From NCBI GenBank assembly GCA_964516295.1, contig CAZEYT010000020.1, positions 1 to 40,279 of the forward strand: 40,279 nucleotides of DNA, given 5' to 3'. The translations under genes and the position numbers were made by a program. The notes below the pieces were generated by a model that saw nothing but the letters and a program-made list of their open reading frames with translations, did no database searches and was not told the origin of the DNA. This DNA comes from CAZEYT01 sp964516295 (GTDB lineage: Bacteria; Verrucomicrobiota; Verrucomicrobiia; Chthoniobacterales; Terrimicrobiaceae). Positions 6,733 to 15,312 of the stretch are shown piece by piece (the stretch's first letter is position 1; each line of letters starts with the position of its first letter).

Positions 6733-9081
6733 TCAAGCCGGCGACGGGGCGGGGATGTCGTTGCGGCGGGCGAAACGTTTTTTCAGTCGCTCGAGGTAGA
6801 CGTAGAGCACCGGGGTGAGAAAAAGCGTCACCAATTGGGAGATAAAGAGACCGCCAATGACCGAGACGCCGAGCGGGGTCCGGACCTCGCCGCCGGCTCC
6901 GATGCCAAGCGCGATGGGCAGAATTCCGGCCATGGCAGACAGCGTGGTCATCATGATTGCTCGGAACCGCACGAGACAGGCGTCGAAGATCGCACGCTCG
7001 GGCGGAAGATGATCGTTCCTCTGCGCTTCCAGAGCGAAGTCGATCATCATAATGGCATTTTTCTTCACAATGCCGATGAGGAGGAGAAGGCCGACAAAGC
7101 CATAGATGTTCAGCTCCATCCCGAAGACCACCAACGTCAGCAGCGCGCCAAATGCAGCCGACGGCAGTCCCGACAGAATCGTCAGCGGGTGAATGAAGCT
7201 TTCGTAAAGAATCCCGAGAATGATGTAGATGACGATCACCGCCATCAGCAGGAGGAGTCCGAGATTGCCGATGGAGGACTGGAATTCCTGCGCGGCCCCT
7301 TGGAAGCGGGTGCTGATGCTGTCGTCGAGTTCCTCTGCGGCGACCCGTTCGATTTCCGGCACGACCTGCCCGAGGGAACATCCCTTGGCCAGATCGAAGG
7401 AAAGTGTGACGGCGGGGAGTTGACCAAGGTGTTGAACCGTGAGCGGACCGACCACCTTCTGAAACGAGGCCACGGCCCCGAGTGGCACAAGACGTCCGGA
7501 AGACGAGCGCACGTAGAGACGCTCCAGGTCTTCGGTCTCCTGTGTAAACGCCTCCTCGGCTTCGAGAATGACACGGAACTGATTGTTCGGCGTATAGATC
7601 GTGGAAATCTGCCTTCCGCTGTAAGCGCTTCCCAGCGCGCGCTCGATCCGGGCGGCGGTCACCCCCAGACTCGCCGCCCGGTCGCGCTGAATGTCAACGA
7701 TCACCTGCGGGCTGGTGATTTGAAGATCGCTCGAAACGTCCAGCAACCCGGGAATCGTGCGCAGGCGTTCTTCCAGACGGGGAGCGGCTTCGTAGAGCGC
7801 CTCGAGGTCGAGGCCGAACAACGTGAACTGGTAGAGACTCTTCGTCATGAGTGCCCCGATGCGGATTGTCGGCGGATTTTGCGGGAAGACTTTCAAACCG
7901 GGAATACCGGCCAGATCGCGCCGGAGTTCGCGCACGACATCATCGACCGGAGGGCGATCGCTGCGGGGCTTGAGCGTGAGGAACAGACGGCCGGTATTCG
8001 AGGCCCGCGCGCCCCCACCGCCGCCGAGTCGCGACAGAAATTTTTCGACGTGGGGATTTTCCGCCACGATGGCCGAGACCTGGTGCTGGAGTTCAATCAT
8101 TTGGTCGAAAGCGACTCCCTGCTCGCCTTCTGTCGAGATCATGATGCGGCCGGTGTCCTCGTTCGGAAGAAAGCCCTTGGGAATCACCAGAAAAAGCCAG
8201 ACCGTGCCGATGGCGGTGGCCACAGCGATGGCGGACACCCACACATGGTGCCGCATGGCCACGCGGAGCGTGCGTTCATAAAGCGCGAGCCATTTCGCAA
8301 ACAGGGCCTCGGACCACAGGAAGACCGGATGCCGGCTCTCGCCGTGCGCCTTTTTCAAAAAGATCCGGCACAACATCGGCGTCAGGGAGAGAGACACAAA
8401 TCCCGAGAGCAAAATCGCCACGGCAATCGTCACCGAAAACTCGTTGAGCAGGCGCCCCAGAATCCCGCCCATGAAAATGACCGGGAGAAAAACCACCGCG
8501 AGCTCACGCGGATCCACCTTCACGCGCACCGCAAAACGCTGCGACCCGTAGATATCCACCTCGGCCACGCCGCTCACCATCGACAACCGCTGCCCGATGA
8601 GCGTATCGGCAAATTCATCCACCTTGCTGTTCGGAAGCGACTCCGACCAAGCGGTCAAAATCAAAATCGGCTGCTCCGCCGGATCCACTTTTCGAAAGGA
8701 CGGCGGCGACGGCATATCGACCGGCAGGTTGCCCAGCGCCTGCGAAATGGCGGCCTGCACGTCCTGCGCGGCGGCGTCGATGTTTCGCGAGAGGTCAAAC
8801 TGGATCGTGATCGTCGTCGTGCCGAGCGCACTTTTGGACGTCATCGACTGAATCCCGGCAATGGCGGAGAATTCGTTCTCGAGCGGAGTCGCGACGGACG
8901 ACGCCATCGTCTCCGGACTCACTCCCGGGAGACCCGCCGAGACATTGATTGTCGGAAAATCCACACTCGGCAGATCGCTCACGGGCAACCGCACATACGC
9001 CAGCAACCCCGCCCCGAGGATTGCGATCATGACGAGGGTCGTCATGACCGGCCGGCGGACAAAAGGATCGGTGAGGCTCAT
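6733..9081 (-). CDS. RND efflux permease with large internal in-frame deletion
   Basis: The ends of this 782-residue protein align well with AcrB/MdtB-type inner-membrane pumps, which are usually about 1,030 residues. The start has TM1 (MSLTDPFVRRPVMTTLVMIA) and the porter region. The end has TM7-TM12 including LLLLIGIVKKNAIMMIDFAL, with the conserved TM10-region Lys. At residue 193-194 (about nt 8500) the chain jumps from VKVDPRELA in the porter domain straight to VVFLPVIFMGGILGRL of TM5. Roughly 250 residues are missing: the rest of that porter part and TM2 to TM4. TM4 normally carries the paired Asp residues of the proton relay, so the product should not pump as other RND proteins do. The frame is open throughout. 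It overlaps the adaptor gene by ATGA. Deletion during evolution and an assembly or culture artefact are both possible. Confidence 0.85.
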   Translation of the reverse strand: MSLTDPFVRRPVMTTLVMIAILGAGLLAYVRLPVSDLPSVDFPTINVSAGLPGVSPETMASSVATPLENEFSAIAGIQSMTSKSALGTTTITIQFDLSRNIDAAAQDVQAAISQALGNLPVDMPSPPSFRKVDPAEQPILILTAWSESLPNSKVDEFADTLIGQRLSMVSGVAEVDIYGSQRFAVRVKVDPRELAVVFLPVIFMGGILGRLLNEFSVTIAVAILLSGFVSLSLTPMLCRIFLKKAHGESRHPVFLWSEALFAKWLALYERTLRVAMRHHVWVSAIAVATAIGTVWLFLVIPKGFLPNEDTGRIMISTEGEQGVAFDQMIELQHQVSAIVAENPHVEKFLSRLGGGGGARASNTGRLFLTLKPRSDRPPVDDVVRELRRDLAGIPGLKVFPQNPPTIRIGALMTKSLYQFTLFGLDLEALYEAAPRLEERLRTIPGLLDVSSDLQITSPQVIVDIQRDRAASLGVTAARIERALGSAYSGRQISTIYTPNNQFRVILEAEEAFTQETEDLERLYVRSSSGRLVPLGAVASFQKVVGPLTVQHLGQLPAVTLSFDLAKGCSLGQVVPEIERVAAEELDDSISTRFQGAAQEFQSSIGNLGLLLLMAVIVIYIILGILYESFIHPLTILSGLPSAAFGALLTLVVFGMELNIYGFVGLLLLIGIVKKNAIMMIDFALEAQRNDHLPPERAIFDACLVRFRAIMMTTLSAMAGILPIALGIGAGGEVRTPLGVSVIGGLFISQLVTLFLTPVLYVYLERLKKRFARRNDIPAPSPA

Positions 9082-10184
9082 GGCTTGGCGGGCTCGGGGT
9101 TGCGAACCGCCACTTTTCCGCCCGGGGAGACGCGAAGCTGACCGACCGTAACGACCTTTTGCCCTGGCTCGACGCCCGAGGCGATCACGGTCTGGTCGCC
9201 GCGGGTGCGAGTCACGTCCACGCGCTGAAGACGCGCGGTCCCATCGTTTTCCACCACGAAAACCTGAGGTCCCGACTGCCCCTCCATCACAGCAATGGTC
9301 GGGACAATCGTGGCGTTCTTTTCCTCATAAAGCCGGAGAACGACATCGACAAATTGTCCGGGCCAGAGGAACTCGTTTTCGTTCGGAAACGTGGCCTTGA
9401 ATGCCACCATGCCCGACGTGCGGTCGACCGCATTGTCCACAAACGTCAACTCGCCGGTTCCCAGTTCCCGACGTGTGGTGGGATCAAAAACCGTCACGAG
9501 TGGCCGGCCCTCCTTCATCCAGCGACGGACTTCGTTGAGCGCTGATTCCGGAAGCGCAAACGTCACATAGATCGGCTGCATTTGGTTGATGACGACGAGG
9601 GTGTCGGTGTTGGCTTGGACAAGGTTGCCCGGTTTGAGAAGCGCGACGCCCGCGCGGCCGGTCACCGGCGAACGAACTTCGGTCCACTCCAACCGAAGCC
9701 GCGCATCCTCGACGTCCGCCCGGCGTGCATCGAGCTCGGCTTCGCGCGCTGTGGCGGCGGACTGGATCTGCGAGAACTGCTCTTCCGAGGCCACGCCCCG
9801 CCGACTGAGCGTCGTGTAGCGCTGGGCTTGTTCATTGGCCACTGTGGCGCCGGATTGCGTGATCTCCAGATTCGCGATGGCGCGGTTCAGCGCGCTTTGA
9901 TACGTGCGCAGATCGATGCGAAAAAGCAGATCGCCCTCCCGCACCGCGGCCCCGTCGGCAAAGAGGACTTCCAAAATCTCACCACCGGTCTTGGGTTTGA
10001 GCTGAACCGTGGCCACAGGGTCGACCGTTCCAATCGCCGTCAACTCGACCGGAACATCCGCCTGCCGGACTTCCGCCACCTGAACCGGGGCCGGCGGTGG
10101 GCCGGAACGCTCCGGCGTCGAGGGGCCGCACCCCGAGCACAAAAGCGCTGCGAGAGAAATGGACAGAAAACGGAGAATCATCAT
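9078..10184 (-). CDS. RND efflux membrane fusion (adaptor) lipoprotein
   Basis: This 368-residue periplasmic adaptor links an RND pump to an outer-membrane channel. The N-terminus (MMILRFLSISLAALLCSGCG) ends in a lipobox with Cys19, so it should be lipid-anchored. The body follows the family order: lipoyl half (VQLKPKTGGEILEVLFADG), alpha-hairpin (about 95-155), second lipoyl half (VRSPVTGRAG), beta-barrel, and membrane-proximal domain. It resembles MdtA/AcrA. ATG 10184 (or 10181) is preferred because an upstream TTG in the same frame would spoil the lipoprotein signal. Its stop overlaps the pump's ATG by 4 bp. Unlike its partner it looks complete. No outer-membrane channel gene is adjacent. 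Confidence 0.93.
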   Translation of the reverse strand: MMILRFLSISLAALLCSGCGPSTPERSGPPPAPVQVAEVRQADVPVELTAIGTVDPVATVQLKPKTGGEILEVLFADGAAVREGDLLFRIDLRTYQSALNRAIANLEITQSGATVANEQAQRYTTLSRRGVASEEQFSQIQSAATAREAELDARRADVEDARLRLEWTEVRSPVTGRAGVALLKPGNLVQANTDTLVVINQMQPIYVTFALPESALNEVRRWMKEGRPLVTVFDPTTRRELGTGELTFVDNAVDRTSGMVAFKATFPNENEFLWPGQFVDVVLRLYEEKNATIVPTIAVMEGQSGPQVFVVENDGTARLQRVDVTRTRGDQTVIASGVEPGQKVVTVGQLRVSPGGKVAVRNPEPAKP

Positions 10185-10492
10185 AACGAATCGGCCGGGA
10201 ACGCCGAAGCGCCGTGCCAAAAGATCGAAGAAGCCCCTGACTGGCTCCCGTCAAATGTTTCGCACATCCGTCTGCGGAGGATTTGCATTCTGATTCCCAC
10301 GCCGTCAGCGCATACAGGTTCGGCACCGTTCCCGCTTGTTGGCATCAGACATCGCGCGCAGACGTGACATGAGGTCGAACCGAAGGCTGGCCACGTCCGG
10401 ACGACGGCAACGAAAGGGAAGAACGCGACCCGCTTCGACCGCATCCAAGCTGGAAATTTTGGAATGGCCGACTATTTTGATCCGCTTACCCC
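10185..10492. other. Divergent intergenic region, MFP/miaB
   Basis: This 308-bp gap separates the minus-strand efflux pair from the plus-strand miaB operon, so promoters for both must lie in it. I see no convincing -35/-10 pair, operator, repeat or small gene. A weak TATTTT at 10473-10478 sits 15 bases before the miaB ATG, with only a poor -35. Confidence 0.5.
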
Positions 10493-11854
10493 ATGCCCAG
10501 CGTCCACATCAAAACCTATGGCTGTCAGATGAACGAGCGCGACTCCGAGCAGGTCGCGAAGATGCTCGGCGCGCGCGGATATCGGATGACCATGGATGAA
10601 ACCGAGGCGGATGTCATTTTGCTGAACACGTGCAGTGTTCGGGACATGGCGGAGCAGAAGGCCATCGGGAAAATGGGCATGTTGCGGAAGTTGCGTCGGG
10701 CCCGTCCGCATCTCGTGCTCGGGTATCTCGGGTGCATGGCGCAGGCACGTGGAGCGGAGCTTTTGGAAACATCTCCGCACGTCGATCTCGTGGCGGGCAC
10801 GCAAAAATTTCACCGGGTGGCGGATTATGTCGACGACCTCCTCCGCCGCCGTCTGGAGGCGCGAATGGACGACGAACGTCTGCCGGTCGTCGATGTCGAT
10901 GAGGAAGAGGGCTCGCAGGCCACGATCCGCGAACAGGAACTCCGCGACGGTCAATGCACGGCTTTTGTCTCAATCATGCAGGGCTGCAACATGCATTGTG
11001 CCTTTTGCATTGTTCCGCAGACGCGGGGTGCCGAGCGCGGACGGACCCTGGAGGATGTCGTCGCGGAAGTTCGCGGACTCGCAGCGCGCGGCGTCCGGGA
11101 GGTCACCCTGCTCGGGCAGATTGTGAATCTCTACGGCCGGCATGAATTTCCGAAACGCGACGGGATCAGTCCGTTTGTTCAATTGTTGGAAGCGGTCGCG
11201 GCGGTGGATGGCATCAAGCGCGTGCGATTCACCTCACCGCATCCGGTCGGTTTTCGCACCGATCTCATTGAGGCCTTTTCGCGCATCCCGGAGCTGGCCG
11301 AGCATGTTCACTTGCCGCTGCAAAGTGGGAGCGACCGGATTTTAAAACTGATGCGACGCGGCTACACAGCGGGGAAGTTCCGCGAGTTGGTTGCGAGCCT
11401 GCGGGCAGCGCGGCCGGGGGTGGCGATTACGACCGACATTATTGTGGGCTTCCCGGGCGAGACGGATGAGGAGTATGCAAAAACGCGCGAGCTCGCCGAT
11501 GAGATCGGGTTCGACAATGCCTTTGTCTTTCGTTACTCGCCGCGGCAGAACACCCCGGCGGCGACGATGGACGGACAACTGCCCGAGGACGTCAAGGAGG
11601 CGCGCAATCAGGACCTCTTGGGAGTGGTCAATCACCACGTGGCCGAACGTCTCAAAGCCCTGGTCGGCACCGAGGTCGAGATTCTTTGCGAAGGCCGGAG
11701 CCGTCACAATACGGAGCGACTCACCGGCCGCACGCGGACGAACAAGATCGTCGTCTTCGAGGGTGCTCCCCGGCACATCGGGCAGATTTTCCCGGTTCGC
11801 ATCGAGCGTGCGAGTTCCTCCACGCTCTACGGCGATCCGGCTGTTTTGGAATGA
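10493..11854 (+). CDS. miaB: tRNA-2-methylthio-N6-dimethylallyladenosine synthase
   Basis: MiaB is a radical-SAM methylthiotransferase that converts i6A37 to ms2i6A37 in tRNAs reading UNN codons. The 453-residue length is normal. The N-terminal UPF0004 domain supplies three Cys of one 4Fe-4S cluster (C11 in TYGCQMNERDSE, C47 in NTCSVRD, C81 in GYLGCMAQ). The radical-SAM cluster motif is C165-x3-C169-x2-C172 (QGCNMHCAFCIVPQTRG). A TRAM domain follows at about 385-450. TYGCQMNERDSE and the overall length favour MiaB over RimO or MtaB. It is the first gene of a plus-strand unit; its TGA overlaps the next ATG (ATGA, 11851-11854). Confidence 0.96.
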   Translation: MPSVHIKTYGCQMNERDSEQVAKMLGARGYRMTMDETEADVILLNTCSVRDMAEQKAIGKMGMLRKLRRARPHLVLGYLGCMAQARGAELLETSPHVDLVAGTQKFHRVADYVDDLLRRRLEARMDDERLPVVDVDEEEGSQATIREQELRDGQCTAFVSIMQGCNMHCAFCIVPQTRGAERGRTLEDVVAEVRGLAARGVREVTLLGQIVNLYGRHEFPKRDGISPFVQLLEAVAAVDGIKRVRFTSPHPVGFRTDLIEAFSRIPELAEHVHLPLQSGSDRILKLMRRGYTAGKFRELVASLRAARPGVAITTDIIVGFPGETDEEYAKTRELADEIGFDNAFVFRYSPRQNTPAATMDGQLPEDVKEARNQDLLGVVNHHVAERLKALVGTEVEILCEGRSRHNTERLTGRTRTNKIVVFEGAPRHIGQIFPVRIERASSSTLYGDPAVLE

Positions 11855-12669
11855 CGCTCCTGAAGGCCTCCCCCTTCTCGCTCGATCTCACATTGGAGAG
11901 CGGGCAGGTGTTTCATTGGACGCGACACGCCGCGGCGCATTGGAGCGGTTTGGTGGGCGATCACCCGGTCGAAGTGCGCCAGCATCCGGATGGCCTCCAC
12001 GTTCTCGAAGGCGACCCGGAAATTGTCCGCCGCTATTTTGCGCTCGACCATCCCTTGGCGGACATCTATCGCGATTTTCCGGACGACGCGCTTTCCCGCG
12101 CGGCACTTGAGTCGTGCCACGGCATGCGCATTATCCGCCAGCCGCGGTGGGAATGCCTTGCGACGTTCATTACCTCGTCCATGAAACAAGTCTCCCACAT
12201 CCGGGCGATGTCGTTGGAAATCCGGCGGCGGTTCGGCCGAGCGGTTGACGGCTTGCCGGTGGCGGCTTACCCCGCTCCGAATGTTCTCGCAAGCTGCACC
12301 GAGTCGGACCTGCGCGCATGCGGACTGGGTTACCGCGCCAAAAACCTTGTGGGCACCGCGAAAGCCATTGCCGGGGGTGTGGATCTCGAAGCCTGGGCCG
12401 CACTGGACACCGACGCCCTCCGCGAGGCACTGACGTCCCTGCCCGGGGTCGGGGTGAAAGTTGCAAATTGCGTGCTTTTGTTCGGCTACGAGCGACTGGA
12501 CGCGGTTCCGATCGATGTCTGGATCGGGCGAATTCTTCTCGCGATGCGCAAAGGGCGGCGCGGAACGCCCGGGCAGCTCGCCCGCTACGCCCGGCGTCGG
12601 CTGGGACCATTTGCGGGTTACGTCCAACAATACCTCTTTCATCACGCGAGGGTTTCGCCAAAATCATGA
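11851..12669 (+). CDS. OGG1-type 8-oxoguanine DNA glycosylase/AP lyase
   Basis: This 272-residue enzyme of the helix-hairpin-helix superfamily removes oxidised guanine and nicks the abasic site. The hairpin and catalytic pair are clear: LPGVGVKVANC with Lys203 as the Schiff-base nucleophile (equivalent to human OGG1 Lys249), and AVPIDVWI with Asp222. The N-terminal half (SGQVFHWTRHAAAHWSGLVG) matches the OGG1 N-terminal beta domain, as in eukaryotic OGG1 and its bacterial relatives, and unlike MutM. The start at 11851 gives the 4-bp overlap with miaB. An open frame continues upstream inside miaB, but that extension has no homology. The 3' end overlaps the TonB-like gene by ATGA. Confidence 0.92.
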   Translation: MTLLKASPFSLDLTLESGQVFHWTRHAAAHWSGLVGDHPVEVRQHPDGLHVLEGDPEIVRRYFALDHPLADIYRDFPDDALSRAALESCHGMRIIRQPRWECLATFITSSMKQVSHIRAMSLEIRRRFGRAVDGLPVAAYPAPNVLASCTESDLRACGLGYRAKNLVGTAKAIAGGVDLEAWAALDTDALREALTSLPGVGVKVANCVLLFGYERLDAVPIDVWIGRILLAMRKGRRGTPGQLARYARRRLGPFAGYVQQYLFHHARVSPKS

Positions 12670-13670
12670 CGATGACCTCCGCCGCCCAGATGCGTGAAGA
12701 ATCCCGCCGCGAGACGACCATTGCCGTCATCGCGTCGATTCTCCTTCACCTTCTGCTTATCGGCGGCATCGCCTTTGTTCTCACGCTTCCCGACCCGCCC
12801 GTTCCCCCGACGCCCGAGGAGGAACCGGTGATGGAACTGACGATTGTTCCACCCGAGCCGAGCGTGCCCGCGACGCCGCAGTACGTCCGCACCTCGGCGG
12901 CAAATGCGGTGGAGGAAGAACAAAAAGACGCGCCTTTTGAATCCGACAATTCCACGCGGGCCGCGAGCGAAGCGCCTCCCTCGGGACCCGACGCCATGCC
13001 ATCGACCGAGGGCCGCGAGGCACCGTCGATCGAACTGGAAGACCGCAACTACACCGCGGGCATGCGCCCCGCGCAAGCCGCCCCGCCCAGCGCCGCACAG
13101 GAGGCCCAGCCGGCTCCAAAGCCGGAACCCGAAACGCCCGTCGAGGAAGAGCCCCAGCGCCCGGTTCAAATCGCCCTCCGCCAAGCCCCGCCGCCCAAGC
13201 CCCGCCAGGACCCCAAGCCCCGCCAGGACCCCAAGCCCGAGGCGCAGCCCGCACGCCCCGCCCCGGCCCAGCCTACGGCCGCACCCGGCTACCAACCCGA
13301 GACCCGCATCACGCGCATCCGGGGAAACATTTCCAACCGCGGCCGCGCATCCGTCCAAGCGAATGCCACCCCGCTCGGCCGCTACAAAAAAGCCATCGCC
13401 GACGCCATCGGCTCGCGTTGGTATTACTACGTCAACAATCAGATCGGCCTCCTGAATATCGGCACGGTCGATGTGCGTTTCGTGGTCATGCCCGACGGCA
13501 AGGTGCGCGATGTGCGTGTGATGTCGAATTCCTCGAATGAAAGCTTTGCATCCGTGAGCGTGAGCTCCATCGTCGAAGCTGAAATTCCCCCGATTCCGGA
13601 AGAAGTTGCCAAACTTCTTGAAAATGGCCGGATCGAAATCGATTACTCCTTCACCATCCTGAGCAACTGA
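12666..13670 (+). CDS. TonB-like energy-transducing protein
   Basis: This 334-residue protein has the TonB plan. A short cytoplasmic N-terminus is followed by one transmembrane helix (about 19-41, IAVIASILLHLLLIGGIAFV). Then comes a long Pro/Glu/Ala-rich periplasmic linker (about 42-220) and a C-terminal domain (about 240-334) with YYYVNNQIGLLNIGTVDVRF then VVMPDGKVRDVRV, typical of TonB/TolA C-terminal folds. It should transmit proton-motive force from the ExbB/ExbD complex encoded directly downstream to outer-membrane receptors, or act as a TolA-like envelope protein. ATG 12666 overlaps the stop of the glycosylase. The linker includes an 18-bp tandem repeat. The TonB box partner receptor is not in the window. 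Confidence 0.85.
   Translation: MTMTSAAQMREESRRETTIAVIASILLHLLLIGGIAFVLTLPDPPVPPTPEEEPVMELTIVPPEPSVPATPQYVRTSAANAVEEEQKDAPFESDNSTRAASEAPPSGPDAMPSTEGREAPSIELEDRNYTAGMRPAQAAPPSAAQEAQPAPKPEPETPVEEEPQRPVQIALRQAPPPKPRQDPKPRQDPKPEAQPARPAPAQPTAAPGYQPETRITRIRGNISNRGRASVQANATPLGRYKKAIADAIGSRWYYYVNNQIGLLNIGTVDVRFVVMPDGKVRDVRVMSNSSNESFASVSVSSIVEAEIPPIPEEVAKLLENGRIEIDYSFTILSN
13194..13238 (+). repeat. 18-bp tandem repeat in the TonB-like linker
   Basis: CCCAAGCCCCGCCAGGAC occurs twice exactly (13194-13211, 13212-13229), followed by a partial third unit. It encodes PKPRQD-PKPRQD-PKP in the proline-rich periplasmic linker. Copy number probably varies by slippage, changing linker length. Confidence 0.85.
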
Positions 13671-14326
13671 TGATTATTGCCTCCATCCTCTCCGCCACCG
13701 CCGACTTCTTTGTGAAAGGCGGGCCATTCATGGTTCTCCTGCTCGTCCTCTCGGTGATCACGCTCGCCGTCATTCTCCTCCGCGGGCGCGCGCTGCGCAC
13801 CCAGGCGGTCGTTCCGGACGGCATCGCAGCTGCCTTGGAAAAACTCCAGCCGGGCGATGATCTCGACGGCCTCCAAGCGGCCATGCGCAACAATCCCTCG
13901 GCCCTCGCCCGCATCCTTTCGACCCTCATCGCCCATCTCAACTGGCCAAAGGCCGAAACCCTCGAAGCCGTCCAGACCCGCGCCCGCAACGAAGTCTCCC
14001 GCCTCGAACGCGGATTGGTGATTCTGGAAATTTCCACCGGCGTTGCCCCGCTCCTCGGACTCTTGGGAACGCTTTCCGGCCTCGTCGGCATCTTCGCCGC
14101 GATTGGCAGCACGGGTGACCCGATCATCATCGCCCGGGGAATTTCCGAGGCATTGAATACCACCATCGTCGGTCTGGCCATCGCGGCCGCCAGCCTTGTT
14201 GCCCACAATTACTTCCAGCGAAAAATCGAGGTCATGGCGATCGAAATGGAGTCCCTCGCCGCCGACCTTCTCGCCAAATGCTACCCGCACGGTGAACTCC
14301 CACAGGTCGAAAAGCACGTGGTCTGA
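13670..14326 (+). CDS. exbB: ExbB/TolQ/MotA-family proton channel protein
   Basis: This 218-residue inner-membrane protein has three hydrophobic segments, about 17-37, 119-145 and 160-183. The signature run ISTGVAPLLGLLGTLSGLVG is typical of ExbB/TolQ. With ExbD it forms the proton channel that powers TonB or Tol proteins. The start ATG shares one base with the preceding TGA (TGATG), and exbD follows after 6 bp. The sequence cannot firmly separate ExbB from TolQ, but no pal or tolB is nearby and the upstream gene looks TonB-like. Confidence 0.92.
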   Translation: MIIASILSATADFFVKGGPFMVLLLVLSVITLAVILLRGRALRTQAVVPDGIAAALEKLQPGDDLDGLQAAMRNNPSALARILSTLIAHLNWPKAETLEAVQTRARNEVSRLERGLVILEISTGVAPLLGLLGTLSGLVGIFAAIGSTGDPIIIARGISEALNTTIVGLAIAAASLVAHNYFQRKIEVMAIEMESLAADLLAKCYPHGELPQVEKHVV

Positions 14327-14332
14327 ACGGCG

Positions 14333-14755
14333 ATGAGGTTCCACACACGCAAACGGCGAAACCCGGTCATCATCATCGTTTCGCTGATCGATATTCTCGC
14401 GATCCTGCTCATCTTTTTCATCGTGACCACCACGTTCCGCAAGGAACAACCCCGCCTGCAGATCAACCTGCCAGAATCAAAGACAGCTGAAAATGCCACC
14501 ACGGAAAATCGCGAACCCCTCGTTCTCCGTGTGAAAAGCGCCGAGGAGATCACCCTCGGCGACGAAGCCGTCACGATCGAGGCCCTCCCCGCCGCGCTCA
14601 CCGCCGCCCGCTCGTCGCAGCCCGACCGTTCCATCGCGATGCAGGCCGACCGCGACGCCCCGTTCGGGGTCGTCGTCAAAGTGCTCGACGCCCTCAAGCA
14701 GGCCGGCATCAAGAACATCCCCGCATTCACCCAGCCCGAAGGAACGGCTCCATGA
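14333..14755 (+). CDS. exbD: ExbD/TolR-family biopolymer transport protein
   Basis: This 140-residue protein has a basic N-terminus (MRFHTRKRRN) and one transmembrane helix containing the key Asp20 (SLIDILAILLIFFIV), which carries protons with ExbB. A periplasmic ExbD/TolR domain follows (about 45-140), including the QADRDAPFGVVVKVLDALKQ segment. Its last four bases are the ATGA shared with def. Length and layout are normal. Confidence 0.92.
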   Translation: MRFHTRKRRNPVIIIVSLIDILAILLIFFIVTTTFRKEQPRLQINLPESKTAENATTENREPLVLRVKSAEEITLGDEAVTIEALPAALTAARSSQPDRSIAMQADRDAPFGVVVKVLDALKQAGIKNIPAFTQPEGTAP

Positions 14756-15312
14756 TTCTCGAAATCACTCGAAACGAACACCCCGCCCTCCGCACCAAGG
14801 GACGGAAAGTCGAAAAACTCGATGCCCACTTGGAAGAACTTGTCGCCGATATGATCGACACCATGCGCGACGCCGATGGCATCGGACTCGCCGCCCAACA
14901 GGTCGGCCTCCCGCTTCAGCTTTTCGTGCTCGATGTGCCGCAGATGAAAGACCGCCCAAGCGCCATGCGAATCAACGGCGAGACCGTTGATTTCGAAGAA
15001 TGGATGCCCATGGTCCTCATCAACCCGGAAGTCACCCCCTTCGGCAAAGTCCGGGCCGAAAGTGAAGGCTGCCTGAGTTTTCCCGGCCTGCGGGGCGACG
15101 TGGCCCGGCCGTTTTCGGTGAAAGTGAAGGCCACGACTCCCGAGGGCGACGTCGTGCAATTCGAAGCCGACGGCCTTCTCGCCCGGGCGGTGCAGCATGA
15201 GTTCGATCACCTCCAAGGCGTGCTTTTTATCGATCGCCTCACTGCCGAGGATCTCGACGAACTCCCGAAGCCGGTCCGTCAGCTCGTTCGTCCGGCCCCG
15301 GCCGTTTCCTGA
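14752..15312 (+). CDS. def: Peptide deformylase
   Basis: Def removes the formyl group from nascent N-terminal formyl-methionine at the ribosome exit. All three family motifs are intact in 186 residues: GIGLAAQQVG (43-52), EGCLS with metal ligand Cys107, and HEFDH with His149, Glu150 and His153. It closes the plus-strand unit and is coupled to exbD by ATGA. fmt, its common partner, is not adjacent. The last 34 bp overlap the end of the convergent MFS gene. Confidence 0.97.
   Translation: MILEITRNEHPALRTKGRKVEKLDAHLEELVADMIDTMRDADGIGLAAQQVGLPLQLFVLDVPQMKDRPSAMRINGETVDFEEWMPMVLINPEVTPFGKVRAESEGCLSFPGLRGDVARPFSVKVKATTPEGDVVQFEADGLLARAVQHEFDHLQGVLFIDRLTAEDLDELPKPVRQLVRPAPAVS

Noticed and set aside
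6604..9141. An 845-codon open frame on the plus strand, opposite the RND pump gene
   Set aside because: It is antisense to a gene with clear RND homology. Its composition (His, Arg, Asp, Glu rich) is the usual shadow of a high-GC gene, and there is no family resemblance.
13194..13238. Tandem repeat as a CRISPR fragment
   Set aside because: The units are head to tail without spacers and in frame within the proline-rich linker of the TonB-like protein.
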